Assembly (NCBI GenBank): GCA_000378025.1
Contig: KB899087.1
Location: 2,480,001-2,544,000 of the forward strand
Source of the DNA: Xanthobacteraceae bacterium 501b
GTDB taxonomy: Bacteria; Pseudomonadota; Alphaproteobacteria; Rhizobiales; Xanthobacteraceae
Direction of reading: 5' to 3'
Length of the DNA stretch: 64,000 nucleotides
In this document: one piece after another, positions 23,856 to 32,563 of the stretch
How positions within the stretch are numbered: the first letter of the stretch is position 1
How the letters are laid out: each line of letters begins with the position of its first letter
The notes under the pieces: generated by a model
Database searches by the model: none
Told to the model about the DNA's origin: nothing
Seen by the model: the letters and a program-made list of their open reading frames with translations, nothing else
Program-made: the position numbers and the translations under genes

Positions 23856-25217
23856 TCACACCCGCCGCACCCGCGGCGCCGTGGCGCGCGGGCCGAGCGC
23901 CAGCGCGGTGATGGCCCAGACCAGCGCGTCGAGCCGGTCGGGCGAGCGGCCATTGGAGAGGCCGTCCGGGCCGAAATCACACATCTCGTCTTCCAGCGCC
24001 GGGAACGGCCCGACATGGCGCACCCTTCCCTGCTCGTAGAGCGCGGCCACCGGCTCGGCGCGCAGCCATTTTCCGCGCGTCGCCCGCACCTCGGCGACCG
24101 GCACGGTGGGGTCGATGCCGGCGAGGATGGTCTTCACCATGTCCCCGCCCTGGTTGACCTCCACCACCACCCGGTCGGCCTCCAGCTTCTGGAACAGGCC
24201 GATGGCGCGGGCGCCCCAGCCATTTGGCGTGAGGCCCTGCGCGCTTTCATCCGCCAGCACATGGACCATGCCCTGCGCATCGATCCCCGCCGCGAGAATG
24301 CCGCAGGCATCGGCCCGCTTGGTTGACGAAGCCGGCGGGTCGACCGCCACCACGATACGGGAAAGCTCCGGCGCCACCGCCAGCCGCGCCGCCTCCAGGC
24401 CGGCGCGGTTCCACAGCGCGTCGGCCCGGTCCTCGATCAGCTCGCCCTCCAGCTCCTGCCGGCCGAGCCGCGTGCCGGCATAACGGCCGACCACGGTGTC
24501 GAGAAAGCTCGGCGCCAGATGCGCCGCGTTTTCCACTGTCCCCATCCGCGTCACCGCCGTGCGGGGATCGGCGAGCAGGGCGCGGAGCAGCGCGGTCGGG
24601 CGCGGCGTGGTCGTCACCATCTGGCGCGGGCGCTCGCCCAGCCGCAGGCCGAATTGCAGCATGTCGAAGGCGGCCTGGGCGTAGCGCCATTTGGCGAGTT
24701 CATCGCACCAGGCGGCGTCGAATTGCGGCCCGCGCAAACTCTCGGGGTCGTCGGCGGAAAAGCCCTGCGCCACCGCGCCATTCGGCCAGACGAGGCGACG
24801 GCGCGTCGGCTCCCATAGGGGGCGCTCATGGTGGGGGTGGATGGCGAGCAGGCCGGAGACCCCCTCCACCATCACCTCTCGCACATCACCGAGGCTCTCC
24901 GCCACCAGCGCGAGCCGCCCGGCCTTCGGCCCGGCGCGGCCGTGAACGAGCGCGCGCACCCATTCGGCGCCCGCCCGTGTCTTGCCCGCCCCGCGCCCGC
25001 CCAGCATCAGCCAGGTCAGCCAGTCGCCGCCACCCTGCGCGAGGGCGGGCGGTTGCTGGCCAAGGCGACCGATCAGCGGCCAGTGGTGGCGCAGCCAGTC
25101 GAGTGTGGGGGCATCGAGCGCGGCCAGCGCCTCAGGCAGTTTCCCCGCTCGCCAGCATGCGCTCAAGCGTCTGGCCAAGCTCGCGTCGGAAGGTGTCGGC
25201 GTCGCGGCTGGCGTCAT
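23856..25217 (-). CDS. GTA gp2 terminase large subunit
   Basis: 453 residues from ATG 25217 (GTG 25223 possible). ATPase domain with Walker A GGRGAGKT (73-80) and Walker B region FDAAWCDE (166-173). The C-terminal RNase H-like nuclease domain begins at IVVAVDPPASS and contains ADRVVVEVNQGGD and DRLDALVWAITALAL. Motor that fills GTA heads with host DNA. It overlaps the small terminase gene by 86 bases in another frame. Confidence 0.96.
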   Translation of the reverse strand: MTPAATPTPSDASLARRLSACWRAGKLPEALAALDAPTLDWLRHHWPLIGRLGQQPPALAQGGGDWLTWLMLGGRGAGKTRAGAEWVRALVHGRAGPKAGRLALVAESLGDVREVMVEGVSGLLAIHPHHERPLWEPTRRRLVWPNGAVAQGFSADDPESLRGPQFDAAWCDELAKWRYAQAAFDMLQFGLRLGERPRQMVTTTPRPTALLRALLADPRTAVTRMGTVENAAHLAPSFLDTVVGRYAGTRLGRQELEGELIEDRADALWNRAGLEAARLAVAPELSRIVVAVDPPASSTKRADACGILAAGIDAQGMVHVLADESAQGLTPNGWGARAIGLFQKLEADRVVVEVNQGGDMVKTILAGIDPTVPVAEVRATRGKWLRAEPVAALYEQGRVRHVGPFPALEDEMCDFGPDGLSNGRSPDRLDALVWAITALALGPRATAPRVRRV

Positions 25218-25644
25218 CGTCACTCCCGTCCGGCTCCTGTTTTTCCAACGCGGCGAGTTCGCGCAGCGCGCGCACCAGAATGGCCAGCGTGCGGGCGGCG
25301 CGCTCGCCATCGGCGTGGGTCGCCTCCGGCTGCTGCGCCGGGCCGAGCCCGGCGCGCAGCACCCGCCGCTCGATGGCGGCGATCTCCGCCTCGATCCGCC
25401 GCACCAGCCGGGCGATGAGTTCGCCGCGCGAGGCCGGCACGTCCGGCGCCATCTCCAGGCCCTCGGCGGGCGGAATGCGCCCGATGCGCCGCGTCCAGCC
25501 CCAGAGTTTTATGCGGGTGTTCAGGGTCGATTTGGCAATGCCGAGCATATCCGCCACCTGCTGCACCGGCACGCGGGTGAGTTCATAGAGCCGGCGCGCC
25601 TCATCAAGCGCTTCCGGGGAAACGGGCCGCACGGGAACCGACAT
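25132..25644 (-). CDS. GTA gp1 terminase small subunit
   Basis: 170 residues with GGAGGTGGC before ATG 25644. An N-terminal helix-turn-helix (DEARRLYELTRVPVQQVADMLGIAKSTLNTRIKLWGW, about 13-48) and a helical oligomerisation region (about 75-135) match GTA gp1. It is the first gene of the GTA operon. RcGTA gp1 has lost specific pac recognition, consistent with random packaging; whether that applies here is inferred. Confidence 0.88.
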   Translation of the reverse strand: MSVPVRPVSPEALDEARRLYELTRVPVQQVADMLGIAKSTLNTRIKLWGWTRRIGRIPPAEGLEMAPDVPASRGELIARLVRRIEAEIAAIERRVLRAGLGPAQQPEATHADGERAARTLAILVRALRELAALEKQEPDGSDDDASRDADTFRRELGQTLERMLASGETA

Positions 25645-25667
25645 GCCACCTCCGCCTGACCCGACAT

Positions 25668-25692
25668 GAAAAAGCCGGCCCGAAGGCCGGCT
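25668..25692 (-). terminator. Intrinsic terminator in the leader of the GTA operon
   Basis: Minus strand reads AGCCGGCC-TTCG-GGCCGGCT-TTTTC: an 8-bp stem closed by a UUCG tetraloop with a T run, 24 bp before the gp1 start. No promoter fits between it and gp1, so GTA transcripts starting upstream must read through. Confidence 0.85.
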
Positions 25693-25719
25693 GAAACGAG
25701 TGCGCCGGGGGTGCCGGGG

Positions 25720-25758
25720 TCAAAGACCTCGCCGCCGCCCGACGCAGTTGTGGAGCAT
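25720..25758 (-). other. Possible 12-residue leader peptide
   Basis: ATG at 25758 lies at the predicted transcription start of the promoter at 25765-25793, so it would be leaderless. It encodes MLHNCVGRRRGL and stops at 25720, 28 bp before the terminator stem. Size and position suit an attenuation peptide, but the same stretch could be just the body of a small RNA. Confidence 0.35.
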
Positions 25759-25764
25759 GGGAGA

Positions 25765-25793
25765 AAGCTAGCCCCGCAGCGTCGCGCTGTCAA
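25765..25793 (-). promoter_or_regulatory. Sigma70-type promoter ahead of the GTA operon
   Basis: Minus strand TTGACA (25793-25788), 17-bp spacer, TAGCTT (25770-25765). A near-consensus housekeeping promoter. Predicted start near 25758 gives a leader of about 114 nt to gp1, interrupted by the terminator. Confidence 0.75.
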
Positions 25794-25856
25794 GGACTAT
25801 TTTCCTAAAATCAATAACGATGCCGCATGCTAGCTCGGCGCTATGAATCGCTGAAA

Positions 25857-26348
25857 CTAGGATTCAGTTTTAGCGGAGAACGAGTAGATCGACTTACCAC
25901 CCGACAGTCTCTCGCCCTCAGAAGGCCAAATCACCCAAGACGGATACGGCGTCGCACTCTGAGGAATTTCACGGAATGATTTTTCTTCGACGCAATATGT
26001 CACCGTTGACTTAAATACTTCGTCTGACTTCGTGAATGTAATAAATGTATTCGTCTTATCTCTATGAAATGCACCAGGAGATGACAGGAACTTTTTATTT
26101 TTAGGATATGATTCATTATTGCTTAAAAGCTCAACTTGCCACCCACCCCGCAACTTTAGACATTCAAAATCACGTGTAATTTTTCTAGAAATCGGATCTC
26201 CGCCGCTGATTACTCCCAATACATGCCCATCGTCCATAACTTTTAAGACAAATGCAAAAACAGAACCACCACTGATATTTATTTTTATGAAATCATTGGG
26301 AAATGTGGAGTATAAGTTCGTCTGATCAAACTGACAATAAATATTCAT
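25857..26348 (-). CDS. AT-rich orphan protein upstream of the GTA operon
   Basis: 163 residues from ATG 26348 (GTG 26357 also possible, after GGGGGG). Beta-rich, hydrophilic, with FVLKVMDDGHVLGVISGGDPISR and YPSWVIWPSEGERLSGG. No signal peptide. Base composition is far lower in GC than the neighbours and codon choice (many AAT, AAA, TTT) is atypical, so recent acquisition is likely. Family not recognised. It is co-directional with the GTA operon, which starts 64 bp beyond its end. Confidence 0.7.
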   Translation of the reverse strand: MNIYCQFDQTNLYSTFPNDFIKINISGGSVFAFVLKVMDDGHVLGVISGGDPISRKITRDFECLKLRGGWQVELLSNNESYPKNKKFLSSPGAFHRDKTNTFITFTKSDEVFKSTVTYCVEEKSFREIPQSATPYPSWVIWPSEGERLSGGKSIYSFSAKTES

Positions 26349-26626
26349 TTCACTCACCCCCCCAAAAAATATGTCATATACGACCAGTTCATTGTACTAC
26401 ATGCCGATTCTGATTGAAAGTCTCGGAAATTGTGACAACGCCCATCACACCAAAGCCCAACCCGGAACACACCCGATCATGAATACTCAGCCGACGCACC
26501 ATTGAAGCCGAGCACAAACAAGCGCGAAATATGATTAGGACTACATTCATATTGCGATAGTTGGGCATCACCGCGCCGATAGGAAGCCAGCGCCAGACTC
26601 TTTAGGCGCCCTAACGCCAGAACACC

Positions 26627-26714
26627 GTCATGCCCGGGCTTGACCCGGGCATCCACGACTCCCCTTTCGCACCAGCCCCAAAACGTGGAGGACCGGGTCA
26701 AGCCCGGCCATGAC
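26627..26714. repeat. Composite palindromic intergenic repeat (copy 9)
   Basis: 88 bp in the 496-bp gap before the FMN reductase. GTCATGCCCGGGCTTGACCCGGGCATCCACG arm and CCGGGTCAAGCCCGGCCATGAC arm. Further on, CCCGGACGCG and CGCGGATCCGGG (about 26748-26783) make another inverted repeat. The AT-rich part 26349-26600 holds no recognised feature. Confidence 0.85.
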
Positions 26715-26844
26715 GTCGTTTGGGTGGTAGCGCCGCTCCCGTTTCCCGGACGCGTAACGCCGCAGGCGGAACGCGGATCCGGGACCCAGCAAAGGCTCGT
26801 CGGCCGAACCCCAGCCCTGACATATCGAGGGCCGGAAGCCCCCC

Positions 26845-27417
26845 TCACCCCGCCTTGGCGTGGGCGGCCAGCAGCTCGATCTCCTTCACCAGCGCGTTGA
26901 TGCCGCCGGTGAGGAATTTCTGGGTCTTCTCGTCGGTAAAGGCGCCGTCCTTCACCTTGTCGGCGACGCCGGGCACGGCGAGGTGGGGATAGGCCACCAC
27001 GCGGGCGCCGGCCGCGCTCAGCGATTCGCGCAGCGACGCCTGGGCGCGGATGCCGCCGGTGGAGCCGGGCGAGGAGGTGACGACCAGCACCGGCTTGCCA
27101 AGCAGCGAGCCCTTGGCATAAGGCCGCGAGCCCCAGTCCACCGCGTTCTTCATCGCGCCCGAGGGGCCGTAATTATATTCGGGCGAGACGAAGATCACCC
27201 CGTCCGCCGCCGCGATCTTGGCGCGCAGCGAGGCGGCGCCTTCCGGCTGGGTGGCGCCATCCTCGTCCTCATTGTAGAGCGGCACGTCGTTCAGCGTCAG
27301 CACGGTGAGCTCGATGCTCGGGGCAAGGGCCGCCTTCAGCGCCTCCAGCAGCGCGGTGGAATAGGAACCGGAGCGCAGGCTGCCGGAAATGCCGAGAAGC
27401 TTCGGGCGGTCGGTCAT
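26845..27417 (-). CDS. NADPH-dependent FMN reductase (chromate/quinone reductase family)
   Basis: 190 residues from ATG 27417. Flavodoxin-like fold: FMN phosphate loop GISGSLRSGSYSTALLEAL (about 9-27), then ADGVIFVSPEYNYGPSGAMKNAVDWGSRP, the classic active-site segment, and PVLVVTSSPGSTGGIRAQ. Reduces quinones, azo dyes or metal oxyanions using NAD(P)H in the cytoplasm. Single gene. Confidence 0.92.
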   Translation of the reverse strand: MTDRPKLLGISGSLRSGSYSTALLEALKAALAPSIELTVLTLNDVPLYNEDEDGATQPEGAASLRAKIAAADGVIFVSPEYNYGPSGAMKNAVDWGSRPYAKGSLLGKPVLVVTSSPGSTGGIRAQASLRESLSAAGARVVAYPHLAVPGVADKVKDGAFTDEKTQKFLTGGINALVKEIELLAAHAKAG

Positions 27418-27665
27418 GTAGCGATGTCTCCACAATGGGGGAAAAGTTGGGGGGAAGGGTTGGGGGGCCGAAAGGCATCGCGGGCAGAGTGTGGCGCCGC
27501 GCGGCGCGGCTCAAGCCCCTTTTCCTGCAATGCCGCAAGAAAGCCCTTGCACCGCACCGGAAATTTAGCGGCCGGCGGCAGCAATCGCCGCGCCGGCATG
27601 GATTTTGCGGCGCGCAGCGCCCATGTTAGCGCTCCCGCAGCGCTGACCCGCGAGAGCCAACGCCC

Positions 27666-28223
27666 GTGATCCTGACCGACCGCGACATTCTCGATGCCAT
27701 CAACGACGGCTCGGTGCTGATCGAGCCCGCCCCGCCGGAAGAGTTCTACGCCCCCAACGGCGTCGATTTGCGGCTCGACCAAAGGCTCAGCCTCTACCGC
27801 GCGCCAGAGCCCGGCGAGGACCCGGTGATCGACCCGGCCGGGCCGGGCTACAGTTTTCGCGAGGCGATCGCCCGCATGGCTGGCGAGATCGAGATCGGCG
27901 CGGAGGGCTTCGTGCTCGATCCCGGCCGGCTGGTGCTGGGCTGGACGCTGGAGCGGGTGGATCTGCGCCCGGGGGCGCGGCTGGCGGCGCGGGTGGAGGG
28001 CAAGAGCTCGCTTGCTCGCATCGGCCTGATCGTCCACCTCACCGCACCGACCATCCATGCCGGATCGACCGGGCAGATCCAGCTGGAGATCATCAATCTC
28101 GGCCCGCGTCCGATAAGGCTGCGGGCGGGGATGAAGGTGTGCCAGCTGATTCTGGAGCAGACGCTGGGCGTACCCCGGCGCGGCTATGGCGGCCAGTTCG
28201 CCGGCCAGAGGGCGGCCGGCTAA
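27666..28223 (+). CDS. dcd: dCTP deaminase family protein
   Basis: 185 residues from GTG 27666. Family signature RVEGKSSLARIGLIVHLTAP (109-128) and catalytic Glu141 in GQIQLEIINLG, then RAGMKVCQLILEQ. Converts dCTP to dUTP for thymidylate synthesis (the bifunctional form also gives dUMP). Length is near the usual 180-190. Some Dcd homologues occur in phages, but this one lies outside the GTA cluster and has host-like composition. Confidence 0.88.
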   Translation: MILTDRDILDAINDGSVLIEPAPPEEFYAPNGVDLRLDQRLSLYRAPEPGEDPVIDPAGPGYSFREAIARMAGEIEIGAEGFVLDPGRLVLGWTLERVDLRPGARLAARVEGKSSLARIGLIVHLTAPTIHAGSTGQIQLEIINLGPRPIRLRAGMKVCQLILEQTLGVPRRGYGGQFAGQRAAG

Positions 28224-28275
28224 GGCGCTGGCATCAGAGGAGAAAACGCGCGCCGGAAGCCCGGCACGCGGGGCG

Positions 28276-28653
28276 TCAACGGCCGTTGCGCTGCTTGCGG
28301 GCGGCGTAGCGCTCGTCGCGGCGGGCCTTGGCCTCGGCCTCGGCGGCGGCGGCCTGCTCGATGGCGGCGGCCTTGGCGGCAGCCTCGGCTTCGGCGGCGG
28401 CGGCGGCTTCAGCGATGGCAGCCTCGGCAGCGGCGATGGCGGCAGCCGCTTCCGCTTCCTTGCGGGCGATCTTCGCCGCCTGCTTGGCCTCATTGGCAAT
28501 CTGCCGCGCCTCAGCAGCAGCCTTGCGCTCAGCCGCCTTGGCGATCATCGCCGGGTCGTCCGGGCCGGGACGGGCGGCGAGCTTCGCGAGCAGGCGGGCC
28601 TTGGCTTCGGCAGCGGTCTTCTGGCGGTCTTGAAAGGTGTCGGTTATTTTCAT
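28276..28653 (-). CDS. DUF6481 family alanine-rich coiled-coil protein
   Basis: 125 residues with AGGGAAA upstream. MKITDTFQDRQKTAAEAKARLLAKLAARPGPDDPA is the conserved N-terminal block, followed by an Ala/Glu/Lys-rich long helix (about 40-115) and a basic tail ARRDERYAARKQRNGR. Cytosolic. Function unknown; homologues are common in alphaproteobacteria. Confidence 0.85.
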   Translation of the reverse strand: MKITDTFQDRQKTAAEAKARLLAKLAARPGPDDPAMIAKAAERKAAAEARQIANEAKQAAKIARKEAEAAAAIAAAEAAIAEAAAAAEAEAAAKAAAIEQAAAAEAEAKARRDERYAARKQRNGR

Positions 28654-28753
28654 GGCGTTTCCCTTATCTCATTTTCAGACGGATTGACAGCCGCCTGTGA
28701 GCATCTAGCTTCCAGCCGCGAACCGGCCATGTGAGCCGCGTCTGTCTGTCGCG

Positions 28754-29662
28754 GTGCGGTTCATGAAGTCCCGGGATCTGGCCTCCTACGTTGTCCTGGC
28801 GCTCGTCTGGGGGGCGTCCTTCGTGGTGATGGATCATAATATCCACGCCTTTGGCTGGGCCGGCGCCGTCGCCTTCCGCTCCTTCATCGCTGCGGGAACG
28901 CTGTTGCTGGTCGCCCGCGCCATCGGCCGGCGGCTGGATTTTTCCTTCGGGATCTTCCCTCTCTTCGTGCTCGGTGCCACCACGGTCGCGGTGCAGCTTG
29001 GGCTGCTGGCGTATGGGCTGCCGCGTATCGGCACCGCCATGTCGGCGATCCTTGTCGCCACCATCCCGCTGTTCGCCATGCTGATCGCGGCGCTGTGGCG
29101 GGTCGAGCCGATCCGGCTCGGGGGCCTGCTCGGCATTGTGCTCGGCGCTACCGGAATCGGTCTGCTGGTGGGTTTTCCCGCCCAGCCGGTGACGCCGGAT
29201 TTCCTGATCGGCTGCGCCGCGACGCTAGGATCCACCCTCTCGGCGGCGTTCGGCAGCGTCTATGCCGGCCGGCGGCTGGCCGGGGCCGGCTCGTGGGAAA
29301 TGACCATCGGCGCCTTCCTGTTCGGCGGTCTTCTCAGCCTGCCGCTCATCGCCTTCGTGCCGGTGCCGGGCCTGCCGGCGCCGCTGGATATCGGCACGCT
29401 GCTGATCGCCGGCGTGATCATGAGCGCCGTCACCTATGTGATCTTCTACCGGCTGATCGCCTCGATCGGCCCCACCCGGGCCATCAGCGTCGAGTTCGGC
29501 GCCACCGGCGTCGCCGTCACCATCGGCACGCTCCTGCTGGACGAGCCGCTGACGCTGCCGCAGATCGCCGGAGGCGTGGTCATCGGCATGGGCTGCGCGC
29601 TGGTGCTCGGCGTCATCCGCATCGGCCGGACCGAGGCGGTGGTCGAGCATCCCGGCGCCTGA
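28754..29662 (+). CDS. EamA-family (DMT) transporter
   Basis: 302 residues (GTG 28754; ATG 28763 possible). Ten hydrophobic segments in two EamA repeats: YVVLALVWGASFVVMDHNIHAFGW in the first half, and TLGSTLSAAFGSVYAGRRLAGAG with LLLDEPLTLPQIAGGVVIGMG in the second. It likely exports amino acids or other small metabolites across the inner membrane. The gene stands alone. Confidence 0.92.
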   Translation: MRFMKSRDLASYVVLALVWGASFVVMDHNIHAFGWAGAVAFRSFIAAGTLLLVARAIGRRLDFSFGIFPLFVLGATTVAVQLGLLAYGLPRIGTAMSAILVATIPLFAMLIAALWRVEPIRLGGLLGIVLGATGIGLLVGFPAQPVTPDFLIGCAATLGSTLSAAFGSVYAGRRLAGAGSWEMTIGAFLFGGLLSLPLIAFVPVPGLPAPLDIGTLLIAGVIMSAVTYVIFYRLIASIGPTRAISVEFGATGVAVTIGTLLLDEPLTLPQIAGGVVIGMGCALVLGVIRIGRTEAVVEHPGA

Positions 29663-29791
29663 CCCGTTCGCGCGCCGTCGCCGGAAGCGGAATCGAAACG
29701 GGACGGCATCCCTGCCGCCCCGTTCGCTGGACCGCGACGGCCGTGGCCGGTGCGGTCTTCATAATGTAACCCTTTGCAAAGGCCGGGAGCG

Positions 29792-30826
29792 TCAGCCGCT
29801 CATCTGGTCGTGCCAAAACTGGTCAACCTCGCGGCGAACCTCCCTGGAGCGGTCGGGATCGGCAAGCTGCGCCGGGTCGATCGACGGCGCGTCCTCGATC
29901 ACCTCCTCGGACACGTTGAGCACGAAGGTGTTCATACCCGGCGTGGTCCGCAGCGCCTGCCATGGCAGCGCGACCAGGTCCTCACCGATACCGAGGACGC
30001 CCCCGCTCGAAATCACGACATAGCGGATGCCGCCCTTCTCGGAATCGAGCACCACATCCTCGACCGTGCCGAGCTGCTCGTCCTGCGGATTGCGGACCTC
30101 GGTACCGGTCACGTCGGCCAAATTGATCAGACCGGCGTCAATCTCGGTAACGGGCCGCGCCCCAACCAGGTTTTGCTGGCGCCAGGACGTGACCTCGCCC
30201 GGCTCGATACCCGCCTGGCGCAGGCGGCCCGTGTAGTCGCCATAGACGCCCTTCATCTCGGCGAGCACATCGTTACAGGTCTGCTGGTCGCCGCGCTGGC
30301 CCAGCACATTCGCCGCGGCATAGAGCGTGCGGATCTGGTAGGGCGGCGAGGCGATGCCCCAACTGCTCCCGCCCCAAGGCGGGCGGGCCTGGGTCACGGC
30401 ATTGTCCTGCGTGTTCGGCGCCCGAGCCGCTGGCGACTGGTTCGCCGGAACGTTGCCCGAGGCGGGTGCGCGCGGGGCCGAGGTCGCATAGCCATCCGCT
30501 GCAGCGCCGGTGCGGGCGCCGCGCAGATCGGCCTGCATCCCCGCGCCGCCCCAGCCCGAGAGCCAGAAGCCGTCCTCGTTCATCTGGTCATTGAACGCCC
30601 GCAAATCGTCGAGGCACTGCCGTGCCACCTGACGCTGGCCCTGCTGGTCGATCTGGGCGGTCGGCTGGCCGGCCTGTCCCTGCGCCGGCGTCGCGGCGTT
30701 CTGCTGCGGGGCGGAGGGGGCCCGCTGGGCTGCCGCGGGAGCCTGCTGCGCAAAAGCGCCTCCCGCACCAAGCGCCAACACGGATGTAGCCGCTGCAACA
30801 CACATGGCATTTCGAGTTATCATCAT
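29792..30826 (-). CDS. Exported PRC-barrel domain protein
   Basis: 344 residues from ATG 30826 with AAGGAGAG. Signal peptide about 1-26 (AAATSVLALGAGGAFA), a Gln/Ala/Pro-rich spacer, a region with DDLRAFNDQMNEDGFWLSGWG, and a PRC-barrel (about 230-310; LVGARPVTEIDAGLINLADVTGTEVRN... VVISSGGVLGIGEDLVALPW). Probably periplasmic. PRC-barrel proteins of this type are common in alphaproteobacteria and often stress-related; role unproven. Confidence 0.87.
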   Translation of the reverse strand: MMITRNAMCVAAATSVLALGAGGAFAQQAPAAAQRAPSAPQQNAATPAQGQAGQPTAQIDQQGQRQVARQCLDDLRAFNDQMNEDGFWLSGWGGAGMQADLRGARTGAAADGYATSAPRAPASGNVPANQSPAARAPNTQDNAVTQARPPWGGSSWGIASPPYQIRTLYAAANVLGQRGDQQTCNDVLAEMKGVYGDYTGRLRQAGIEPGEVTSWRQQNLVGARPVTEIDAGLINLADVTGTEVRNPQDEQLGTVEDVVLDSEKGGIRYVVISSGGVLGIGEDLVALPWQALRTTPGMNTFVLNVSEEVIEDAPSIDPAQLADPDRSREVRREVDQFWHDQMSG

Positions 30827-31078
30827 AGTTCTCTCCTTAGGTTCAAGCGACACGTCGCCGCCAGAGGAGGCATTCAAGATTTGAAGTTCCGTTTTTCTCC
30901 ATCTTAATCAAGAACGCCGTTGGAAATTAAACTGCGGATTCGATAGATATCTGGCGCTTAATGACAGCATAATCGGCTTCATCTGAAGCCTATCGCCCGC
31001 AAGAATCATTTCCGAACCGAAGTTACACAAGTCGAGCTCCCGCCCATGCGCCTTTAGCCGCGCGACGGTGAGCTTTGC

Positions 31079-31621
31079 CTAGGGTCGTTCGATAACGCCG
31101 CAGGCGATCCGGTCGCCGGCATTGCCGGCGGGCTGGCTTCTGTAGTCATCCGGGCCGGAGTGAATGACCAGCGCCGAGCCGTCATCGTCGAACAGGGTGC
31201 CTGTACCCGGGTCGAGCGTCACATTGGTGTTCAACACCTGTACGCTGATCGTGCCGCTCGGTCCGACGAACTGGTTGGGCATGTCCCCCGCATGCGGCCC
31301 GTCGGGGTCGAGCAGGCCGTGGCGATTGCCGCGCGGGGCATAGTGCCCGCCGGCCGACTTGAAGCCGTCCTGTGGGTCGCACTGGCCGGCTTCGTGGATG
31401 TGGAAGCCATGTGCCCCCGGAGACATACCGGAGAGTTCGACGGAGATCAGCACGCCATGTGGGGTCTGCTTCAGCGTGGCATTGCCAACCTGTTCGCCCT
31501 TCGGGTTGACGAAGGCGGCGGAGGCCGTCTTTTCCGGGGCGACACCCGGACCGGGCGATTGGGCGAAAGCCGGCGCCGCTGCGGCGCACAGGGCAGCAAG
31601 GGCGAGCGGAAGACGGCGCAT
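31079..31621 (-). CDS. sodC: Cu/Zn superoxide dismutase, periplasmic
   Basis: 180 residues from ATG 31621 (ATG 31627 lies too near the AGGAG site). Signal peptide about 1-20. Metal ligands in GFHIHEAGQC, GGHYAPRGNRHG and ALVIHSG; disulphide Cys in GQCD and IACGV. Removes superoxide in the periplasm. A Fe-type enzyme lies at 48129 in the same window, covering the cytoplasm. Confidence 0.95.
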   Translation of the reverse strand: MRRLPLALAALCAAAAPAFAQSPGPGVAPEKTASAAFVNPKGEQVGNATLKQTPHGVLISVELSGMSPGAHGFHIHEAGQCDPQDGFKSAGGHYAPRGNRHGLLDPDGPHAGDMPNQFVGPSGTISVQVLNTNVTLDPGTGTLFDDDGSALVIHSGPDDYRSQPAGNAGDRIACGVIERP

Positions 31622-31792
31622 GTCCATCTCCTATGTTTGGTTGCGGCGGAAGAAGCGCCTGACGGGCCCGCGCAGCGGGATCCCGCAGAGGCACGCATGC
31701 GGTCATCCCCATGCCAGCCGAGCGCCTCGCTCTCCGGGGCTAACGTTGCGGCATGGGTGCTGTTCCCGACTTTCTCCGCTTTCCGCGTCGCT

Positions 31793-32563
31793 TCATCCGG
31801 ACAGCAGCGTCGAACGGTTCAGCCGGCGCACGGCGAGGTCGACCCGGGCGGCGTCGCGATGGGTGCGGGCCACCGTCTCGCCGGTGAATTTCAGGTGCTC
31901 ATAGATCGCCTTCTCGGCCGCCTCCGGGTCGGCACCCACCACCGCCTCGCCGATCGCCCTGTGCTGGCTCAGCAGCGCGTCGCGGAACTCGGCCTGGGCG
32001 AACAGGCTGGTGCGGTTGAAGAAGATGTCCCGCCGCAGCATCTCGGAAAAGGCCCGCATCACATGCAGGATGACCAGATTGTGCGAGGCGGCGTAGATCA
32101 GACGGTGCAGCACGATATCGGCCTCGGCCTCGCGGGTGGCGTCCTGCGCGGCGTGGGCCGCCACCATCTCGCTGAGGCAGTCGCGGATCGCCTGTCGCTC
32201 CGGCGCCGTCGCCCGCACCGCCGCCAGCCCGGCAGCCAGGCGCTCCACCGCCGTGCGGTATTCGAAATAATCCGCCGTCACCTGCTCGTTGGATTGCAGC
32301 AGCCCGGCGAGCGGGTCGGTCAGGCCGGCGAGAAATTCGGTGACGCGAGTGCCCTCGCGGCTGGTTGCCAGCAGGCCGCGCTGTTCCAGCAGCGCCAGCG
32401 CGTCGCGCAGCGAGGGGCGCGAGACGTCGAGCCGCTCGGCGAGATCGCGCTCGCTGGCCAGTTTCTCGCCCGGGCGCAACACCCCCTCCAGGATCAGCCG
32501 TTCAATATGCTCGGCGATCGCCTCCGCCAGCTTCGGTGTGCGCAAGCGTTCCACGTCGGCCAC
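31793..32563 (-). CDS. FCD-domain GntR-family regulator divergent from lldD
   Basis: 256 residues from GTG 32563; an ATG at 32656 would add a Gly/Arg-rich tail lacking homology. Winged helix (about 7-75; AEAIAEHIERLILEGVLRPGEKLASERDLAERLDVSRPSLRDAL) and a C-terminal FCD ligand-binding domain. FadR/LldR subfamily proteins repress neighbouring catabolic genes until an acid ligand binds. Its location next to the lactate dehydrogenase suggests lactate as ligand. Confidence 0.88.
   Translation of the reverse strand: MADVERLRTPKLAEAIAEHIERLILEGVLRPGEKLASERDLAERLDVSRPSLRDALALLEQRGLLATSREGTRVTEFLAGLTDPLAGLLQSNEQVTADYFEYRTAVERLAAGLAAVRATAPERQAIRDCLSEMVAAHAAQDATREAEADIVLHRLIYAASHNLVILHVMRAFSEMLRRDIFFNRTSLFAQAEFRDALLSQHRAIGEAVVGADPEAAEKAIYEHLKFTGETVARTHRDAARVDLAVRRLNRSTLLSG

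Noticed and set aside
3419-25793. Active or decaying prophage instead of a GTA
   Set aside because: No integrase, att-like direct repeats, repressor or replication genes, and gene order follows RcGTA; the methyltransferase and protease alone do not make a prophage.
28276-28653. Plus-strand Gly-rich frame opposite the DUF6481 gene
   Set aside because: Arises from the Ala codons of the minus-strand coiled coil read in antisense; no domain.
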